From assembly GCF_038007305.1 (NCBI RefSeq), contig NZ_JBBOWV010000001.1:310001-374000 (forward strand): DNA of 64,000 bases, read 5' to 3'. This document shows positions 1 to 9,042 of this stretch, piece after piece (within the stretch, counting starts at the first letter, position 1; each line of letters begins with the position of its first letter). The notes under the pieces were generated by a model. It saw nothing but the letters and a program-made list of their open reading frames with translations. It did no database searches and was not told where the DNA came from. The stretch comes from Solibacillus sp. FSL W7-1436 (GTDB lineage: Bacteria > Bacillota > Bacilli > Bacillales_A > Planococcaceae). The translations under genes and the position numbers were made by a program.

Positions 1-1227
1 CGGCTAAACAATAACACGCCTCCAAAAGCGGTCATGTTAGTTGGTGGCGGGAGTTTAACACCCCGCTTGCCGGAAGAAATCGGGAAAACATTAAATTTGC
101 CGTCCAACCGTGTAGCTGTCCGTGATGTGAGTGCTATTCAGAATTTAACACGTGCACAGCATATTGCCGCAACGCCTGAACTTGTGACACCGATCGGTAT
201 TGCGATCGCCGCACAAAAATCACCGATCCATTACATGTCAATTCAAGTCAACGAACAAATAGTACGATTATTTGAGTTGAAGGAAATGACTGTCGGGGAT
301 GCCTTTTTGGCTGCGAACGTCAGAGCAAAACAATTGTACGGAAAACCAGGACACGGTTTGTCGGTTACAGTGAACGGGCAAAACGTTTTCGTGCCAGGTG
401 AGCATGGACAGCCCGCACAGATTATACTGAATGGTAAAAATGCCTCGATTAAGTCCCTTATTAAAAATGGAGACCGAATTGAGCTGATGCCAGGAAGAGA
501 TGGGAAAGCCGCATCCGTTACTATAGAGGACATTATTGACCACGCTTCCGTAAAAAATGTGACGATCCAAGATAAGCAATACAATGTTGAACCGAAAGTT
601 TTTGTAAACGGGAAAATTGTAAAACTGGATACTCCTTTACAGGATCGGGACGTAATTGTCGTAGAAACAGTCGAAACGGCTGAAGATGTATTGAAATCAT
701 TGCACCAATCCATCTGTATGCAACAGTTCCAATCATATTTTGTTCAGATTGACGGGAAACCTGTATCCTTCCCTGATTTTTCATCACAGCTTTTTATTAA
801 CGGAAAGCCGGGAAAACTGCATTACCCTATTCAAAATGGGGACATCATTACATTCGAAGAGCGCCATTTACCGACAGCTGAACAAATTGCAGCACATTTG
901 AATTTGTTATTGGAAGAAAAGGCGATTGTAACGTTCCAGCATGAACAAGTCGAGCTTGTAAAAGTTGCACGAGAGTTCTCGGTAAACGGTCAAGTAGTGC
1001 AAAGTGAAGCAACAGTTCCAAATGGGGCGACAATTAATATTATCGCAAAAGATACAGGCAAATGGATTTATCAGGATGTCTTTCGTTTTTCAAACTGGCA
1101 GCTTCCTGCATCATTTAAAGGGTCATTTACGATTTTACGTAATGGACAGGCTTCTTCATTTGATGCTGAAATATTCGGTGGCGACCAACTTGAAATTCAG
1201 CTTAACGATCAACAGGTTGTTGAATAA
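1..1227 (+). CDS. FtsA/PilM-like actin-fold protein, 3' part (start lies outside window)
   Basis: The frame is open from base 1, so the ATG at 34 is an internal codon and the gene is cut by the window edge. The first ~60 visible residues (motif VGGGSLTPRLPE, then VTPIGIAIAA) look like the last subdomain of an FtsA/PilM-type actin fold, where a GGGS loop contacts nucleotide. The remaining ~340 residues hold repeated short modules with the signature NG-x(8-10)-I-x-NGD-x-I (for example NGKNASIKSLIKNGDRI and NGKPGKLHYPIQNGDII), resembling beta-grasp/SLBB-like folds. FtsA-like proteins usually act at the membrane in division or pilus assembly; the role of this long repeat tail is unknown to me. 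It converges on ytxH across a shared terminator. Confidence 0.7.
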   Translation, partial: RLNNNTPPKAVMLVGGGSLTPRLPEEIGKTLNLPSNRVAVRDVSAIQNLTRAQHIAATPELVTPIGIAIAAQKSPIHYMSIQVNEQIVRLFELKEMTVGDAFLAANVRAKQLYGKPGHGLSVTVNGQNVFVPGEHGQPAQIILNGKNASIKSLIKNGDRIELMPGRDGKAASVTIEDIIDHASVKNVTIQDKQYNVEPKVFVNGKIVKLDTPLQDRDVIVVETVETAEDVLKSLHQSICMQQFQSYFVQIDGKPVSFPDFSSQLFINGKPGKLHYPIQNGDIITFEERHLPTAEQIAAHLNLLLEEKAIVTFQHEQVELVKVAREFSVNGQVVQSEATVPNGATINIIAKDTGKWIYQDVFRFSNWQLPASFKGSFTILRNGQASSFDAEIFGGDQLEIQLNDQQVVE

Positions 1228-1260
1228 AAAAACGGCTCCCAATACTTTTTGGGAGCCGTT
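1226..1260. terminator. Bidirectional rho-independent terminator between ftsA-like gene and ytxH
   Basis: A perfect 12-bp stem (AACGGCTCCCAA with TTGGGAGCCGTT) has a 6-base loop. Read leftward it is followed by a run of seven T, so it mainly ends ytxG-ytxH transcription, and it also serves the rightward gene. Confidence 0.85.
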
Positions 1261-1264
1261 GTTC

Positions 1265-1747
1265 TTATTGTACATCTGTATGGCGTGTTGAGTTTGGTGC
1301 GATATCCGGGTCTGTATTTACACTATCCGGATCCGGAGATTCAGCAGCAAGTACTTCTTCATCGACCATTTTATCCAATGGTAATGGCTCTTCACCTTCA
1401 GATGAAGCTGTTCCATCATCCATAACTGGTGGTTGTTTCGCTGTTTTCGCTTTAACTTTTTCAACAATTGAAGATGATTGTTCTTTTAACTGCGTCGAAA
1501 GCTGTGCTGTCTTCTCTTTTGCAGTGCCGGAAAGCTCAATGCTCTTATCTTTCAATGTGACAGCTTGTACCGCAACATCATTACGCATTTCACTGCCTGT
1601 CTTCGGTGTAAGTAATAAAGCTGTCGCTACACCAACTATGCCGCCTACCAATGCTCCGATAACAAAATCCTTAACATGAATTTTTTCATCATCATAAATC
1701 GAATCATTTAATCGGTTATAATCATAGTTTACGCGTTTTTCTTCCAT
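1265..1747 (-). CDS. ytxH: YtxH-family small membrane-anchored stress protein
   Basis: The protein is 160 residues. It starts with a charged N-terminus, then one hydrophobic segment around residues 29-47 (VIGALVGGIVGVATALLL) ending in TPKTG, the hallmark of YtxH-type gas-vesicle-like proteins. A long hydrophilic, helix-prone segment and an acidic tail follow. In B. subtilis ytxG, ytxH and ytxJ form the csb40 general-stress operon; here ytxG lies 40 bp upstream on the same strand, but no ytxJ follows because the FtsA-like gene converges. The molecular function is not known. The start is supported by a purine-rich site just upstream of the ATG at 1747. Confidence 0.85.
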   Translation of the reverse strand: MEEKRVNYDYNRLNDSIYDDEKIHVKDFVIGALVGGIVGVATALLLTPKTGSEMRNDVAVQAVTLKDKSIELSGTAKEKTAQLSTQLKEQSSSIVEKVKAKTAKQPPVMDDGTASSEGEEPLPLDKMVDEEVLAAESPDPDSVNTDPDIAPNSTRHTDVQ

Positions 1748-1787
1748 TTTAAAAATTCCCCCTTGTTATTGAATGTTCTTTACCCTT

Positions 1788-2300
1788 TTACTTACGTTTT
1801 AGGAAACCAAACTTCGACTTCTGGCCTAAATTTGGTGGTGTTTCATTTGTTTTAGTACTCGTATAAATAATATCTTCTTCATTAATCGGCTTGCGCTGAC
1901 GCCATTGGTCTGCAATCCCCATCGCTACATTACTCCACTGGACAACTTGCGCAATCTTATCTTCGTTTTTATGCACTTCTGTTGAAATCGATGTTGTAAT
2001 ACGTTGAACTGATGAATTCAAATTATTCACAGAATCCCCAACACCTTTTACAGCATGCATCACTGAATTTAACTTCTCCGATTTATCTGAAATATCATCT
2101 GCCAATGCATTTGTTTTTGTAAGCAGGCTTGTCGTCTCACGTGTAATGCCTTCCATTTGTCCTTCGATACCGGCGACTGTTCCCGCAATTGAATTTAATG
2201 TATTCTTTACAGAAAACAATGTCATACCAATACTTACACATAGGACTAAAAATCCGATTGCAGCCACTAATGCCGCAATATAAAGTAATACTTCCATCAA
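1788..2300 (-). CDS. ytxG: YtxG-like DUF948 membrane protein
   Basis: The protein has 170 residues: an N-terminal transmembrane helix (about residues 5-25), then a long heptad-rich hydrophilic region with many Ser/Thr/Asn, as in methyl-accepting-protein-like coiled coils, and a basic C-terminus (KFGFLKRK). This is the DUF948/YtxG architecture. A strong ribosome binding site (GAGGAGGTTATAT) precedes the ATG. It is the first gene of a two-gene operon with ytxH and sits behind a SigmaH-type promoter, matching the dual SigmaB/SigmaH control known for the B. subtilis csb40 operon. Its biochemical role is unknown; an envelope stress role is inferred. Confidence 0.85.
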   Translation of the reverse strand: MMEVLLYIAALVAAIGFLVLCVSIGMTLFSVKNTLNSIAGTVAGIEGQMEGITRETTSLLTKTNALADDISDKSEKLNSVMHAVKGVGDSVNNLNSSVQRITTSISTEVHKNEDKIAQVVQWSNVAMGIADQWRQRKPINEEDIIYTSTKTNETPPNLGQKSKFGFLKRK

Positions 2301-2331
2301 ATATAACCTCCTCTATCTAGTTCCATTTATT

Positions 2332-2360
2332 ACATTCGACAAAAATTGCGACAATCCTTT
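2332..2360 (-). promoter_or_regulatory. Candidate SigmaH promoter of ytxG-ytxH
   Basis: On the minus strand AAAGGATTG is followed after exactly 11 bases by GTCGAATGT. The SigmaH consensus is RNAGGAWWW-N11/12-RNNGAATWW, so each element misses one position only. The ytxG start codon lies about 32 bases downstream. I found no convincing SigmaB site (GTTTAA-N14-GGGTAT) nearby. Confidence 0.6.
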
Positions 2361-2685
2361 TCCTAGAAAAGCATTTTTTCCGTAAACCCATCTAGAAATA
2401 CTAGCTTTTCCTGCGTGAATATTGTTAATTTGTTATTTATTTATTCACTAAAGATGAAAGGCTATTTTGTCCATGCTTTCATATTCCCCAATCTATTGAT
2501 GAATAAAACCCTTTATGAATAGAAGTTCTATCATTTATCCTGCAAGTCCAATTATCACAGGATGTAATATGTTTAGGTAGTGTTCCCCAATCAGCAGGAA
2601 TTGAAGAAAACCGTACTAATTGAAGTTCACTATATGTATGGAAAAACAGCTTATCCTTTTTATTTTAGGTTAAGCCGTTTTTCAA
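2361..2685. other. Non-coding interval between murC stop and the ytxG promoter
   Basis: About 325 bases of AT-rich sequence. I see no convincing gene, no strong hairpin with a T-run and no RNA family that I recognise. Confidence 0.5.
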
Positions 2686-3984
2686 TTAATTCAAAATTGC
2701 TTCAAAGGCATCTTGATATTTATGAACATCTCCCGCTCCCATAAACAGGTATACGGCATTTTCATGTTTTTTAAGTTGATCAACTGTTTCGATTGTTAAC
2801 ACAGTACAGCCATCGATTAAGTTTGCTAAATCATGAATCGAAAGTTCTCCCTGTTTTTCGCGTGCCGAACCAAAAATATCGCATAAGTAGGTTGCGTCGG
2901 CACCGCTCAAACTATCCGCAAAGTTTTGTAAAAATGCTTTAGTTCGAGTAAACGTATGGGGCTGGAATACCGCTACAACTTCACGATCAGGATATTTTTG
3001 GCGCGCTGATTGCAAAGTTGCCGCAATTTCTGTCGGATGGTGAGCATAATCATCCACTAAAATCGCATTGCCCACTTTTGTTTCAGTAAAGCGACGTTTT
3101 ACACCGCCATAAGTATTAAGGCGTTCTTGAATCAGCTTTGCCGGAACCCCTTCATAATGGCACAGTGAAATTACTGCCAACGAGTTTAAAATCGTATGGT
3201 CACCGAATAACGGGATAAAGAATTTACTGTAAAACTCATTACGTACATAAACATCAAATTCCGTACCTTCTGATGTTTTTACGATATTACGCGCTGAAAA
3301 ATCATTGGCAGGATCAAAACCGTAGTAGACTACTGGCACATTGGCTTGAATTTTCTGAAGCTGTTCATCATCCCCGCAAGCAATGATTGCTTTATTTACT
3401 TGTAAAGCCAGCTGTTGGAATGCATCGTATACATCTTCAATGCTCGTGAAATAATCAGGATGATCGAAATCGATATTCGTCATGATTGCATAATCCGGAT
3501 GATACGCTAAAAAATGGCGTCGATATTCGCATGCTTCCATTACAAAATATGAAGCATCTTTTTTACCTGAACCGGTACCGTCACCGATTAAATATGATGT
3601 CGGCATATAACCGCCTACAACATGACTCATTAAGCCGGTCGTAGACGTTTTACCATGTGCACCTGTAATGGCAATTGACGTATAGCGATTGCTGTATTCA
3701 CCTAAAAACTTATGATAGCGAATGACTTCAACACCTAACTCGCGTGCACGCACTAATTCTGGATGATCATCATTAAACGCATTCCCTGCGATAACTGTTA
3801 AACCTTCTTTAATATTGTTTTCATCAAAATTTAAAATTTCTATTCCTCGGTCACGTAATGGCTGCTCCGTAAAATAGTATGTTTCATAGTCTGAACCTTG
3901 AACTTGCTCTCCTGCATCAAATAGAATTTGCGCCAGGGAACTCATGCCTGAACCTTTAATACCGGTAAAATGATAGCGTGTCAT
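2686..3984 (-). CDS. murC: UDP-N-acetylmuramate--L-alanine ligase MurC
   Basis: This cytoplasmic ligase adds L-alanine to UDP-MurNAc with ATP, the first amino-acid step of peptidoglycan precursor synthesis. The 432-residue length is normal. Visible motifs are the N-terminal [14 protein letters not shown] nucleotide-sugar loop, the Mur-ligase P-loop [15 protein letters not shown] near residue 106, [10 protein letters not shown], and the C-terminal [13 protein letters not shown] and FQPHTFTRT. It lies downstream of sftA on the same strand, as in B. subtilis, with about 145 bp between the genes. A probable extended -10 promoter in that gap suggests that it can be transcribed on its own. Confidence 0.97.
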   Translation of the reverse strand: MTRYHFTGIKGSGMSSLAQILFDAGEQVQGSDYETYYFTEQPLRDRGIEILNFDENNIKEGLTVIAGNAFNDDHPELVRARELGVEVIRYHKFLGEYSNRYTSIAITGAHGKTSTTGLMSHVVGGYMPTSYLIGDGTGSGKKDASYFVMEACEYRRHFLAYHPDYAIMTNIDFDHPDYFTSIEDVYDAFQQLALQVNKAIIACGDDEQLQKIQANVPVVYYGFDPANDFSARNIVKTSEGTEFDVYVRNEFYSKFFIPLFGDHTILNSLAVISLCHYEGVPAKLIQERLNTYGGVKRRFTETKVGNAILVDDYAHHPTEIAATLQSARQKYPDREVVAVFQPHTFTRTKAFLQNFADSLSGADATYLCDIFGSAREKQGELSIHDLANLIDGCTVLTIETVDQLKKHENAVYLFMGAGDVHKYQDAFEAILN

Positions 3985-4055
3985 TATTTATAAAACCCTC
4001 CTAGGATACGAAGACCCCATTGAATTATCAATTTATTGTTTCAAAGTATGCCTAC

Positions 4056-4064
4056 ATTATAGCA
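4056..4064 (-). promoter_or_regulatory. Candidate extended -10 promoter of murC
   Basis: The minus strand reads TGCTATAAT, a perfect TGn extended -10 with TATAAT. No good -35 box is visible at 17 bp, which fits the extended -10 type. It lies about 72 bases upstream of the murC ATG. Confidence 0.45.
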
Positions 4065-4129
4065 CTAAATACACGTTACGATAATTGAACGACAATTCTA
4101 ATTTTTAAATTGTTCAACTAACTGATGCT

Positions 4130-7100
4130 TTAGCCTCCGAATTGCTCAAACAGCTCTTCTTCTGTAATATATACATCTCTCGGTTTGCTTCCTTTTGGTT
4201 CAGAAACATAACCATGTCGCTCTAACATATCGATTAATCTAGCTGCTCGATTATAGCCAATATGATAACGGCGTTGTAAAAGTGATGTCGATGCTGAGCC
4301 TTGTTCATAGACAAATCGGCATACCTCTTCAAACAACTCGTCTTGTTCCTCTATTGTTTCTGAGCGTTTTAGTAATTCTTCCTGTTTAAAAATATATTGT
4401 GGCTCGCCTTGTTCACGTACATACTCGATAATTTCTTCGATTTCATCATCTGTTACAAATGTACCTTGAATACGGGTTGGAGCCGACATTCCATTTCCTA
4501 AATATAGCATATCTCCGCGTCCCAGCAATCGTTCCGCGCCCTGTGAATCCAAAATTGTGCGAGAGTCGATTTGTGATGATACCGAAAAGGCGATACGCGT
4601 TGGAATATTGGACTTTATCAGACCAGTTATAACATCTACGGATGGGCGCTGTGTAGCAACAATTAAATGTATTCCTGCAGCACGGGCCTTCTGTGTAATT
4701 CGGACAATGCTGTCTTCCACATCCTGTGGGGACATCATCATTAAATCCGCCAACTCATCGATGACAATTAATAGATATGGAAGCTTCTGTGCATACATAC
4801 CATTTGCATCACACATTTTATTATATGCTTCTATTTTACGTGCACCGCTGTGCATAAATAACTCATAACGTCTTTCCATTTCCTCTACTGCCCATTTTAA
4901 CGCTGCAGTTGCTGCTTTAACATCGGTAATAACAGGGCTGACTAAATGCGGAATATGGTTAAATGGCGCAAGTTCTACCATTTTCGGGTCAATCAGCATA
5001 AGCTTTAGTTCATTCGGATTTGCTTTATACAGCAGGCTGACTAAAATCGAGTTAATACATACTGATTTACCCGATCCTGTCGCACCGGCGATCAGCCCAT
5101 GCGGCATTTTCCGTAAGTCGATTGTGACCGGCTTCCCTGTTAAATCCAAACCAAGTGCTGCCTCCAATGGTGAATCCGAATCTTTAAATGATGCTGATTC
5201 TGTCACTTCCGAAAGTCGCACCGAACGGGAAATCCTGTTTGGAATCTCAATCCCGATTGATCGTTTCCCCGGAATTGGCGCGTCAATTCGAATATCTTTT
5301 GCAGCCAATGCCAATTTAATATCATCCGTTAAATTGCGGACCTTGCTTACCTTCGTCCCGTGCCCTACTGTAATTTCAAATTGTGTAACAGCCGGTCCTT
5401 GAACGATCGATTCAATTTGCGCCTGAACTTGGAAATGCGATAGTGCTTCCACTAAATTTTCGCCTTGTTCATCCATCCAGTCGCGGTCTTCCACCATTTC
5501 CTCCGGCGGTACTAAATATTCAAGAGGTGGTTTTACATAAGGTATTCTTTTAACTGGAGGTGCTTCTATTACGGTCTCAGCTTCCTCTGCTATCACTTCT
5601 TGCATAGAAGGTCCTTTTACATCTGCCGTTTCTTCAACAATCGGCTCTTCCTCTTCTTTAACTGCCGGAAGTTCTGTCACCTCTTGGATTTCAGGCACTT
5701 CTTGAACGTTCAACGTTTCCGGAACTTCTTCTACGACAGCTTCCGTAGTTGAGGCTACTTCTAATAGCTCTTCTACTTTTGCAGGTATATCGGATTCTCG
5801 TTCCAGCAATCCAACAGATGTAGAAGTCGTTGTCCGCATCGTTTGCTCTTCAAACTGATTAGTCGGTTCATGCTTCACAACCTGCTCGTTAAAAGTAATG
5901 ACTTCAGCATTTACCTGTTCTTGTCGTGCTTCATTTTGAGATCGCTCTATTTCTTGTTTAACAGTTTCTGTTTCATCATTGTGCTGCGCTGTATCCTCTT
6001 GTTCTGTATGAACTTCATCCGTCTCTATGGCCGGATGAATAACGGTTTCCTGCTTTACTTCGTCTACTTTATTTTTTTTACTTCGCATGCGGAGCTGCTG
6101 TTCGACGAATTGCTTCGTCATCAGTTTTTCCTTGTCTGACTTCAGCATCACTACATTAAAAGGAACACGGCTTCTCGTACTGATCGGCTGTACTGGATCC
6201 ATTTCTTCCTTCTGCTCTTCAATTACAACCGCTTCTTCAGATGGGGGCATTTGCTCCACATTTAATTGACCGATATGAATGGTCGAATTTTCAATCGTTA
6301 CATGCTTTACTTGTACGTCATTGATTGTTTCAGCAACGGAAGATTCGTCTTCTACAGCCTCTTCCACTTCATTGTCCACCTCGATAACCGCTTCCGTACG
6401 TTGTTCAAGTACCGCTTCTTCAACGGTTTGCTGTTCTTCCTCGGCTGATTCTTCCTTTTCAGCTAAAATCACTTCTTCTTCTGGTTCAGGTGCAGGTTCA
6501 GTTTCTGATTCAAATAATTCAGTTTGTACAATATCTTCTTCCAATAACGGCTCGTGTATTTCTTGTTCAGGCTCTGCAACAACCTGTTGTTCTTCCTCGA
6601 TTGATGGTATAACAACCGGTTCAGTCGGCTGTTCTGCCGTTTCAATATTTTCTTGTTCAATTATTGATGGATGTTCCTGGTCTTCCTTATTAAGCTTTTC
6701 ATCCTGCTGCTTTTCAATTAATTTTTCTATTGAGGACGGCTTTTTAAAACCATGTACAGGCGACGGAACATCTGTAGGAATAAAACGTTTCCTAATTTCG
6801 ATCGGTTTTAAAATTTGTTTATTTTCAGTTCTTTCTGCACGGACAGGCTTATTATGACGTATTGCTTCCCGTTCTTCTTTTAAATTCGGTAAACGGCGGA
6901 CAGGATCCCTTGTATGCACGACATTTGTGTGGCCCTTCCCTTTACGGCGGCGTTCCAGTAAATCTCGTATACCGGATACTTCGACATCATATACTTCCTT
7001 GGCTGTATGCTTTTGCAAATAATTTGGTAATGTCAGTTCTTCTTTATCGTCATCATAAAAGCGCGTCGTTTGCCGCTGCTCATCTTTTTGCTTTGCTGCT

Positions 7101-7297
7101 TCATCATAATCATCTTCTATTAAAGGGAATCGGAATGCTTTTTTCGGTGCGTCAGGTTCTTCATAATAATTTCCCGTCGCCTGTGATTGCTTTGTTTGAT
7201 CTATTTCATCCGATTTTGGTGATTGTTCATATTCATCATATTCTTCTTCTGAATCCATTTTAAATAGTTTATTAAATTTATTTTTAATCCAACTCAT
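4130..7297 (-). CDS. sftA: Soluble FtsK/SpoIIIE-type DNA translocase (SftA)
   Basis: SftA is a septum-associated DNA pump that helps clear and resolve chromosomes during division. I chose the ATG at 7297 (MSWIKNKFNKLFKMD, 1055 residues), because AAGGAAAG lies upstream; the frame extends nine codons further. There are no transmembrane helices, as expected for SftA rather than SpoIIIE. Residues ~190-590 are a very acidic Glu/Val/Thr-rich linker. The motor follows: Walker A GATGSGKS near residue 738, Walker B LLIVIDELADLMM, then IVATQRPSVDVITG. The C-terminus is a winged-helix gamma domain (ARLIDMLERHGYVS) that would read polar DNA motifs. Its neighbours ytpR and murC are in the conserved B. subtilis order. 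Confidence 0.93.
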   Translation of the reverse strand: MSWIKNKFNKLFKMDSEEEYDEYEQSPKSDEIDQTKQSQATGNYYEEPDAPKKAFRFPLIEDDYDEAAKQKDEQRQTTRFYDDDKEELTLPNYLQKHTAKEVYDVEVSGIRDLLERRRKGKGHTNVVHTRDPVRRLPNLKEEREAIRHNKPVRAERTENKQILKPIEIRKRFIPTDVPSPVHGFKKPSSIEKLIEKQQDEKLNKEDQEHPSIIEQENIETAEQPTEPVVIPSIEEEQQVVAEPEQEIHEPLLEEDIVQTELFESETEPAPEPEEEVILAEKEESAEEEQQTVEEAVLEQRTEAVIEVDNEVEEAVEDESSVAETINDVQVKHVTIENSTIHIGQLNVEQMPPSEEAVVIEEQKEEMDPVQPISTRSRVPFNVVMLKSDKEKLMTKQFVEQQLRMRSKKNKVDEVKQETVIHPAIETDEVHTEQEDTAQHNDETETVKQEIERSQNEARQEQVNAEVITFNEQVVKHEPTNQFEEQTMRTTTSTSVGLLERESDIPAKVEELLEVASTTEAVVEEVPETLNVQEVPEIQEVTELPAVKEEEEPIVEETADVKGPSMQEVIAEEAETVIEAPPVKRIPYVKPPLEYLVPPEEMVEDRDWMDEQGENLVEALSHFQVQAQIESIVQGPAVTQFEITVGHGTKVSKVRNLTDDIKLALAAKDIRIDAPIPGKRSIGIEIPNRISRSVRLSEVTESASFKDSDSPLEAALGLDLTGKPVTIDLRKMPHGLIAGATGSGKSVCINSILVSLLYKANPNELKLMLIDPKMVELAPFNHIPHLVSPVITDVKAATAALKWAVEEMERRYELFMHSGARKIEAYNKMCDANGMYAQKLPYLLIVIDELADLMMMSPQDVEDSIVRITQKARAAGIHLIVATQRPSVDVITGLIKSNIPTRIAFSVSSQIDSRTILDSQGAERLLGRGDMLYLGNGMSAPTRIQGTFVTDDEIEEIIEYVREQGEPQYIFKQEELLKRSETIEEQDELFEEVCRFVYEQGSASTSLLQRRYHIGYNRAARLIDMLERHGYVSEPKGSKPRDVYITEEELFEQFGG

Positions 7298-7376
7298 AAA
7301 TACCACTTCTTTCCTTAAAAACATTGCCGTACAAATTCCACTATTTGCAACGGTCTTTATTCTTATTTAAATTGCT

Positions 7377-7395
7377 GTGTATAAATAATATACAC
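7377..7395. repeat. Small inverted repeat upstream of sftA
   Basis: GTGTATA and TATACAC are perfect arms around a 5-base AATAA centre, about 80 bases upstream of the sftA start. It could be an operator or chance in AT-rich DNA. Confidence 0.3.
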
Positions 7396-7452
7396 CTCAA
7401 AAGCATATCATATTTGCCGGGTAAATGCGCTTTGTCGCTGATATTTTTAAGG

Positions 7453-7497
7453 ATAAAAAAAAGTTAGTATGAGAGACTCACCTCAACATACTAACTT
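7453..7497 (-). terminator. Terminator after ytpR
   Basis: An 11-bp perfect stem (AAGTTAGTATG with CATACTAACTT) lies just beyond the ytpR stop. In the leftward direction it is followed by a long T-run. Confidence 0.8.
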
Positions 7498-7507
7498 ATC
7501 GTACTTA

Positions 7508-8122
7508 TTAACGAGCTGGTACTTCGAATGGGCTTCCTACTTCTGCAGAATCTTCCAGCACTAAAATGCCTTTTACTTCAGGTGCGCCAGGAATTGCCAG
7601 TTCACGTGCTGAGCAAAGCATACCGAATGAATCTTCACCACGTAAGTTGCCTTCTTTGATCAATAGACCAGAAGGCATCACAGCGCCGACTTTAGCTACA
7701 ACTACTTTTTGCCCTGCATCTACATTCGGAGCGCCACAAACGATCTGCAATGTTTCATCCCCGACGTTTACTTTACAGACACTTAGTTTATCTGCATTTG
7801 GGTGCTTTTCTTTTGATTCTACATAGCCAACTACAAATTTTGGTGAGAAGTCTACATCTAGAGAAATTTCTGCGCCATTTGCCTTTAAAGCCGCTTCTAA
7901 TTTTTCTACAAGTTCAGGTGTTACCTCCACATTCCCTGCAACATCCAGTTCTACATACTTGCTGGCATTAAAAAGGTTAAATGCTTTCACTTCACCAGTT
8001 GTCTCTTCTTTTAAAATGGCTACATCGCCAGCGCGATCCATCGCTGTTTTTACGATCGGCTCCATTGATAATTGAACTAATAGGACATCTCCTACATGTG
8101 CTTTGTTGTAAGCTACTTTCAT
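7508..8122 (-). CDS. ytpR: YtpR-type tRNA-binding domain protein
   Basis: The 204-residue protein resembles the N-terminal part of bacterial PheT (phenylalanyl-tRNA synthetase beta chain) without the catalytic modules. Residues ~1-90 form a DUF4479-like domain. Residues ~100-200 are an EMAPII/OB-fold tRNA-binding domain with HPNADKLSVCKVNVG, QIVCGAPNV and LRGEDSFGMLCSARELAI. The role is unproven; tRNA or nucleic-acid binding is inferred from the fold. The ATG overlaps the ytpQ stop by 4 bp (ATGA), indicating translational coupling. A terminator follows directly. Confidence 0.92.
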   Translation of the reverse strand: MKVAYNKAHVGDVLLVQLSMEPIVKTAMDRAGDVAILKEETTGEVKAFNLFNASKYVELDVAGNVEVTPELVEKLEAALKANGAEISLDVDFSPKFVVGYVESKEKHPNADKLSVCKVNVGDETLQIVCGAPNVDAGQKVVVAKVGAVMPSGLLIKEGNLRGEDSFGMLCSARELAIPGAPEVKGILVLEDSAEVGSPFEVPAR

Positions 8123-8934
8123 TTTTCTTCTTGCTCCTTTTTCACTTTGTTTTTCGCTAAAATAAATATTGGTTCTAAATGACCGTTTTCATATACAAAT
8201 GACAAGCTCGTAATCGGAACTGCACCAACTGTAAAGAAATGCATCGTCATCTGCGCTAATACATCATACCCTACTTCATTCCGAATATCACCAATAATCA
8301 GTACATCCTGATGCGGAACAGATACCGTCATTTCGCCTTCAATTTGACTTTCCATTTCCTTTAAAAAGCTTTCGTTTAAAATACGGCTTGCATCATAACC
8401 GTCATTCTGATTTAAAAAATAATAAACATTGCCCGAAACTTCATCACGTTTCACAGAAGTCGGCAATTTTTTTACAGAAAAACGTGCAGCTTCGCGTATA
8501 TGTTCCTCTGTTACATTTAATTTCGATAGCATTGACTCGTCAATTAAACGATATGTTGTCCCTAGGTCAAGCGCATAATAAATACGTGTTTCCGCGGTAT
8601 GATCTGTCATGACAAATGCATGTCCTTCATTCGACTTTTTAGGGAAAGATGTTGAGCGGATGATCGGATACACAGATGCAAGTCCGCCGAATCCCTGTTC
8701 TTTTTCCCGTTGCATTGCTAAAAATGTTTGCTCGATTGTATAAATGACTTCATCGATTGCCTGCTGTTTTTTCTTTTCGTACTTCGTTAAAATTTCGGGT
8801 AAAGAGATATCCATTCCCCGCCCGATTTTTTTATGTTCAAGACGTAATTTATCATGCTTTTCATCGAATGTGAATGTAAAGTTCGCCTCACCTAACTTAG
8901 CCTTCAGTTCAGCTACTAACTGTTTCGATTCCAT
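8119..8934 (-). CDS. ytpQ: DUF1444 family protein YtpQ
   Basis: This 271-residue soluble protein has no membrane segment. It matches YtpQ/DUF1444 in length and in its position upstream of ytpR, to which it is coupled by a 4-bp overlap. Conserved-looking stretches include YPIIRSTSFPK and VLIIGDIRNEVGYDVLAQM. No enzymatic motif is evident and the function is unknown. AAAGGAGTGG precedes the ATG at good spacing. A terminator from the upstream lipoprotein gene lies just before, so ytpQ-ytpR probably has its own promoter or depends on read-through. Confidence 0.88.
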   Translation of the reverse strand: MESKQLVAELKAKLGEANFTFTFDEKHDKLRLEHKKIGRGMDISLPEILTKYEKKKQQAIDEVIYTIEQTFLAMQREKEQGFGGLASVYPIIRSTSFPKKSNEGHAFVMTDHTAETRIYYALDLGTTYRLIDESMLSKLNVTEEHIREAARFSVKKLPTSVKRDEVSGNVYYFLNQNDGYDASRILNESFLKEMESQIEGEMTVSVPHQDVLIIGDIRNEVGYDVLAQMTMHFFTVGAVPITSLSFVYENGHLEPIFILAKNKVKKEQEEK

Positions 8935-8954
8935 TCAACCACTCCTTTATCTAA

Positions 8955-8983
8955 TCAAAAACGGTTCACCAATGTGAACCGTT
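8955..8983 (-). terminator. Terminator after the lipoprotein gene
   Basis: A perfect 10-bp stem (AACGGTTCAC with GTGAACCGTT) with a 4-base loop is followed leftward by five T. Confidence 0.8.
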
Positions 8984-9042
8984 CCATTTACTTCATCTAT
9001 TGTAACAAAAAAGCTAGGTGATTACTTTACTCAACGCTCCAA

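Noticed and set aside
1004..1291. 95-codon frame overlapping the FtsA-like gene end
   Set aside because: It is a +1-frame shadow and reads through the terminator.
6279..6857. 192-codon rightward frame, Ser/Thr-rich
   Set aside because: It is the antisense of the acidic sftA linker; Glu codons read backwards give Ser and Thr.
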